Shown one piece after another: positions 60,449 to 64,000 of a stretch of 64,000 nucleotides of DNA. Under the pieces are notes generated by a model that was not told the origin of the DNA, did no database searches, and worked only from the letters and a program-made list of their open reading frames with translations. The DNA lies in the NCBI GenBank assembly GCA_023441055.1, contig JAEZQY010000029.1, positions 248,001-312,000 of the forward strand, written 5' to 3'. The stretch comes from Bacillota bacterium. GTDB lineage: Bacteria; Bacillota; Bacilli; Paenibacillales; UBA4045. The position numbers and the translations under genes are program-made. Positions within the stretch are counted from its first letter, which is position 1. Each line of letters begins with the position of its first letter.

Positions 60449-60600
60449 CACTTACCTCTCATCGCACCCTGTAGCATCACTTTCCGGCGTGCACGCACCA
60501 CTTACCTCTCATCGCACCCTGTAGCATCACATTCCGGCGCTGCACGCACCACTTACCTCATCATGCACCCTGCAGCATCACTTTCCGGCGCTGCAGATGC
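60449..60600. repeat. Three tandem copies of a 50-51 bp unit
   Basis: Units at 60449-60498, 60499-60549 and 60550-60600, about 85-95% alike, each starting CACTTACCTC and containing GCATCAC.TTCCGGCG. They fill most of the 244-base gap between yjzC and the dehydratase gene. The first unit is one base shorter, so they are not kept in frame and are unlikely to be coding. Confidence 0.85.
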
Positions 60601-60611
60601 TCCGCTCGGGT

Positions 60612-62591
60612 TTAGGTCGACCGTCCGAGTACGGCTTGCCCTGCTTCTAGCGCCGCGACAATTCGTTCTACATCGTATACACCGCCTCGCCACGTTCCAC
60701 CGCTGGCTGCTTGCAGAGCCGCCCACAGACGCGTATCATCAGGCAATTCTGGATCTGGTCCAAGCGAAGGATGCGGATCTCGCAGCGCCAGTCTTCGAGC
60801 ACCCTCTTCGGGACCGAAGCGCTCCTCCCGCTCTCCCACAAAGTTGATGCTGCCCTCCAGCTTGAGACGGTCCACTGTAATCTCGATCCAGTCCCCGTCA
60901 CGCAGCTTCGCGACAGGTCCCCCTGACAACGCCTCGGGTCCGATGTGACCGATGCACGCGCCCGTTGACACGCCGGAGAAACGAGCGTCTGTAAGTAAGG
61001 AAACCTGATTGCCATAGGAGAGATGCTTGAGCGCAGATGTAAGCTGATAGGTCTCTTCCATTCCCGTCCCGCTAGGCCCTCTGCCGATTAGCACCATGAT
61101 GTCGCCGGCTGAGATGCCTCCTGTCTTGATCGCCTTGATCGCGGCGCGCTCAGTCGTGAACACCTTACATTGTCCGAGGTGCCTATATACGCCATCATCC
61201 CCTACGACCGATGGATCGATTGCGGCAGACTTAATAACGGACCCCTCCGGGGCGATGTTGCCAATGGGGAAGGTTACGGTCGAGGTCATACCCGCTGCTC
61301 GCGCGCTAGTGGGCGTATAGATAACCGTATCGGGATCAATCCCCTCTGCGCTGAGCAGCAGCTTGCGCATGCGATACCTCCGCTCAGAGGCTTCCCACCA
61401 ATCCAGCACCTCCCCCCACGTCTTGCCCGAAATTGTGAGTGCTGATTCCTCCAGCAATCCAAGTCCTCTTAGCTGCAGCATAACTTCAGGCACGCCGCCT
61501 GCCAGGAACACGCGAACAGTCGTGTGCGGAATGGGGCCGTTCGGCAATACGCTGACGATCCGCGGCACACTTCGATTGACGGCTGTCCAGTCGCCAACAT
61601 CGGGAACTCGCAGCCCTGCTGCATGAGCAATCGCAGGAATATGCAGCAGCAAATTCGTCGAGCCGCCGAATGCCGCATGGATGACCATCGCATTGTGGAT
61701 CGCCGCATCGGTCAGAATTTTGCTCGTCGTAAGACCGCTATTCGCTGCAGCCATCGCTGCGCGCGCGGACTGTCGGGCAAGCTCGGTCCATACCGGCTGC
61801 CCGGAGGGCGCTAGCGCTGCATGAGGCACCGTTAGTCCAAGCGCCTCCGCGACCACCTGCGACGTGCCCGCCGTTCCGAGGAACTGACAGCCGCCGCCTG
61901 GGGTCGCGCAAGCTCGGCAGCCTAGATCCGCAGCCTCCTCCAGCGTAATCTCTCCGTTCGCGTAGCGCGCTCCAATCGTCTGAATCTTGCCAGCATCCTC
62001 CCCCATCGTCGGAGGCAGCGTCACTCCGCCAGGCACGATGATGCCTGGCAGTGAAGGCGTGCCTGCTAACGCTAGCAGCATAGCAGGCAATCCCTTATCG
62101 CAAGTCGCGACACCGATAACTGCCTTGCGTGTCGGTAGGGAGCGGATCAATCGGCGCAGCACGATCGCTGCATCATTGCGGTATGGGAGCGAGTCGAACA
62201 TGCCAGATGTGCCTTGTGAGCGGCCATCGCAGGGGTCGCTCACGAATCCAGCGAATGGCACTCCGCTTGCGCGACTGATCTCTTCTGCGGCGGCCTGCAT
62301 CAGGAGACCTACCTCCCAATGCCCCGTGTGATATCCTAGCGCGATTGGACGTCCATCCTCGCCCCGTATGCCCCCCATGGTGCTTAGCAGCAGAATCTCC
62401 TTGGACCCTAGTCGAGATGGCGACAGTCCCATCCCAACATTCTGTGACCAGCCGAACAGATCACCGCTCGGGGCCTCCTTCAGCAACTCCGCTGTAAGCG
62501 GCAATGCTCCCGACGGCCCGGCCGCATGGGTTGTAATGCGATAGAGCTCATCCCCGCTCGGCTCAGCGATGCGTAACCACTCTTCCTCCAT
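60612..62591 (-). CDS. IlvD/Edd family dehydratase, YjhG/YagF (D-xylonate dehydratase-like)
   Basis: 659 residues. Length and the segments SDPCDGRSQGTSGMFDSL, GVATCDKGLPAMLLAL and GCRACATPGGGCQFLGTAGT match the YjhG/YagF branch of the IlvD/Edd dehydratases, not IlvD proper (about 560). The cysteines in PCDG, TCDK and GGGC are the cluster ligands. The enzyme removes water from a sugar acid such as D-xylonate to give a 2-keto-3-deoxy acid. A GAGGAG-rich site precedes the ATG. It lies 33 bases after the aldehyde dehydrogenase gene and is probably co-transcribed with it. Confidence 0.88.
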   Translation of the reverse strand: MEEEWLRIAEPSGDELYRITTHAAGPSGALPLTAELLKEAPSGDLFGWSQNVGMGLSPSRLGSKEILLLSTMGGIRGEDGRPIALGYHTGHWEVGLLMQAAAEEISRASGVPFAGFVSDPCDGRSQGTSGMFDSLPYRNDAAIVLRRLIRSLPTRKAVIGVATCDKGLPAMLLALAGTPSLPGIIVPGGVTLPPTMGEDAGKIQTIGARYANGEITLEEAADLGCRACATPGGGCQFLGTAGTSQVVAEALGLTVPHAALAPSGQPVWTELARQSARAAMAAANSGLTTSKILTDAAIHNAMVIHAAFGGSTNLLLHIPAIAHAAGLRVPDVGDWTAVNRSVPRIVSVLPNGPIPHTTVRVFLAGGVPEVMLQLRGLGLLEESALTISGKTWGEVLDWWEASERRYRMRKLLLSAEGIDPDTVIYTPTSARAAGMTSTVTFPIGNIAPEGSVIKSAAIDPSVVGDDGVYRHLGQCKVFTTERAAIKAIKTGGISAGDIMVLIGRGPSGTGMEETYQLTSALKHLSYGNQVSLLTDARFSGVSTGACIGHIGPEALSGGPVAKLRDGDWIEITVDRLKLEGSINFVGEREERFGPEEGARRLALRDPHPSLGPDPELPDDTRLWAALQAASGGTWRGGVYDVERIVAALEAGQAVLGRST

Positions 62592-62624
62592 CCTCCGCTC
62601 CTCCTTCCTTATGAATCATGATTA

Positions 62625-64000
62625 TTAAGGCTTGATGAACACCGTCTTGATCGAGGTGAAGAATTCAATCGCTGCACGCCCTTGTTCTCGGGAATGGGAG
62701 CTCGAATCCTTCATGCCTCCGAATGGCGCCTGCAGCTCAACGCCAGCCGTCTCGGCATTAATACGAACCAGACCCGCTTCCATATTCCGAATGAATGATA
62801 GCGCGCTGGCGATGTCCTTCGTATATAAGGAGGCGCTGAGGCCGTATGGCACATCATTAGCCAGCTCAATGGCTTCAGCCAGATCATTCGCGGTGATGAG
62901 CGCGAGCACGGGGCCGAAGATCTCCTCCTGTGCAATGGCCATCCGCGAGGTAACGCCATCGAACACAGCAGGTGTTATATAATACCCGTTCCGAAGGCTC
63001 TCCTCCTCAGGGATCGTACCGCCAACCAGCAACTGAGCTCCTTCCGCAACACCGGTGCGAATGTAGGCCAGCACCGACTCATATTGCTTCTGATTCGCGC
63101 ACGGTCCGAGCCATGTATCCCCCGATAATCCATCACCAACCCGAAGCGATGCCACCTTCTTCACCAGCTTATCCCGGAACGCTTCATAAACATCCCTCAC
63201 TACGATGACACGGCTTGTCGCTGTGCACTTCTGACCAGTGGACCGAAGTCCTCCGCTTATAGTCGCCTCCACAGCCAGATCGAGATCGGCATCAGCTGCG
63301 ACAATAATCGGATTCTTGCCGCCCATCTCCAGCTGATACTTCGCACCACGCATGAACGCAGCATGGCCTACCGCCCGACCAATCGTGTTAGATCCAGTGA
63401 AGGTGATGCCATGCACACCCGGATGTGCAGCAAGCCCCTCTCCGATCTCCTTGCCGCTGCCAATCAACAGATTCATAACCCCTGCTGGCAGACCCGCTTC
63501 ATGGAAGCATTCCATAATGAGAGCTGCAGTTACAGCTGTCTCTGAAGCCGGCTTCCATACCACAGTGTTGCCGTAGATCAAGGCCGGTGCCATCTTCCAG
63601 ATCGGTATAGCGACCGGGAAGTTCCACGGCGTGATCGCACCGACTACACCTAGCGGGACGCGTGTTGTGAACATGAATGCATCCGCATCGGTCGAAGGAA
63701 TGACATCGCCGATTGCTCGCATTCCTTCACCGGCATAATAGCGTAGAATAGCAGCACCGCGCGCCGTCTCCCCCTTCGCTTCGACTAGCGTCTTGCCCAT
63801 CTCGCGAGTCATCGCATGTCCGATCTCATCGAGCCGCCTTTCCAGAATATCTGCAGCCTTGTAGAGGAATGAGCCGCGCTGCGAGCCCGACAGCGAGCTC
63901 CACGCTTGACGAGCCGATTCTGCCGACTCCACAGCTCGATTAAGATCCAGACGGGTTGATAGCGGCACATAACCGACAACCTCATCCCTATTGGCGGGAT
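62625..64000 (-). CDS. Aldehyde dehydrogenase (semialdehyde dehydrogenase-like), 5' end beyond window
   Basis: The frame is open to the window edge; about 458 residues are visible of a usual 480-490. Motifs: TPWNFPVAIPIWKMAPAL, GSNTIGRAVG (NAD loop), the Glu base in LEMGGKNP, catalytic Cys in TGQKCTATSR, and EEIFGPVLAL. Best fit is the 2,5-dioxovalerate (alpha-ketoglutaric semialdehyde) dehydrogenase type, given the sugar-acid dehydratase gene immediately downstream. Together they would be two steps of a Weimberg-like pentonate oxidation to 2-oxoglutarate; the middle dehydratase is not in the window. Confidence 0.88.
   Translation of the reverse strand, partial: PANRDEVVGYVPLSTRLDLNRAVESAESARQAWSSLSGSQRGSFLYKAADILERRLDEIGHAMTREMGKTLVEAKGETARGAAILRYYAGEGMRAIGDVIPSTDADAFMFTTRVPLGVVGAITPWNFPVAIPIWKMAPALIYGNTVVWKPASETAVTAALIMECFHEAGLPAGVMNLLIGSGKEIGEGLAAHPGVHGITFTGSNTIGRAVGHAAFMRGAKYQLEMGGKNPIIVAADADLDLAVEATISGGLRSTGQKCTATSRVIVVRDVYEAFRDKLVKKVASLRVGDGLSGDTWLGPCANQKQYESVLAYIRTGVAEGAQLLVGGTIPEEESLRNGYYITPAVFDGVTSRMAIAQEEIFGPVLALITANDLAEAIELANDVPYGLSASLYTKDIASALSFIRNMEAGLVRINAETAGVELQAPFGGMKDSSSHSREQGRAAIEFFTSIKTVFIKP

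Noticed and set aside
60449..60600. CRISPR array
   Set aside because: The units are contiguous with no unique spacers and no cas genes are nearby; it is a simple tandem repeat.

Overview
The window reads as the chromosome of a low-to-mid GC Gram-positive spore-former of the Paenibacillaceae (Paenibacillus or a close relative). The evidence is the walRKHIJ-htrC-rlmH block, a purA-dnaB-rplI-gdpP-yybS block and an rpsF-ssb-rpsR operon, all on the minus strand in the order known from the origin-proximal left arm of Bacillus-type chromosomes. Large S-layer-homology (SLH) surface proteins and two REC-BTAD regulators also fit. Species cannot be fixed from the sequence alone.

Layout. Positions 1-20,700 are a mosaic of small accessory units: a 5'-truncated serine hydrolase, FMN reductase, chemoreceptor, Crp-like and YafY/WYL regulators, a BlaI/M56 peptidase pair with a perfect 17-bp-arm palindrome, a P-loop synthase, a 43-residue lipoprotein, an MFS pump, a secreted protein/ABC/two-component operon and a MarR/hydrolase divergon with duplicated operators. 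Positions 21,500-36,200 form a cell-surface island: two giant SLH proteins with related C-terminal halves, a large 7TM hybrid kinase, two paralogous REC-winged helix-BTAD regulators, and a secreted SLH protein whose mature N-terminus is a near-perfect copy of eukaryotic ubiquitin (62 of 73 residues identical to the human protein, all seven lysines kept, Gly-Gly tail absent). Positions 36,230-39,830 hold an SLH remnant, an ABC transporter, a membrane protein and an ECF sigma factor, bracketed by a duplicated 3' end of rlmH, the site used by SCC elements in staphylococci. Positions 39,807-60,100 are the conserved core. The right end carries a YjhG/YagF-type sugar-acid dehydratase and an aldehyde dehydrogenase, plausibly part of a pentonate oxidation route.

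How it fits together. The 7TM hybrid kinase and the two BTAD regulators sit beside the SLH proteins and probably control their display. The ubiquitin-SLH protein would be exported, cut so that ubiquitin Met1 is the first residue, and anchored on the wall. It is the strongest candidate for something undescribed here. The rlmH-end duplication suggests the neighbourhood grew by site-specific insertion at rlmH, although no recombinase gene is present in the window. Several short genes (43-residue lipoprotein, CxxH/CxxC protein, YjzC-like protein), start-site corrections and regulatory sites were read directly from the sequence.
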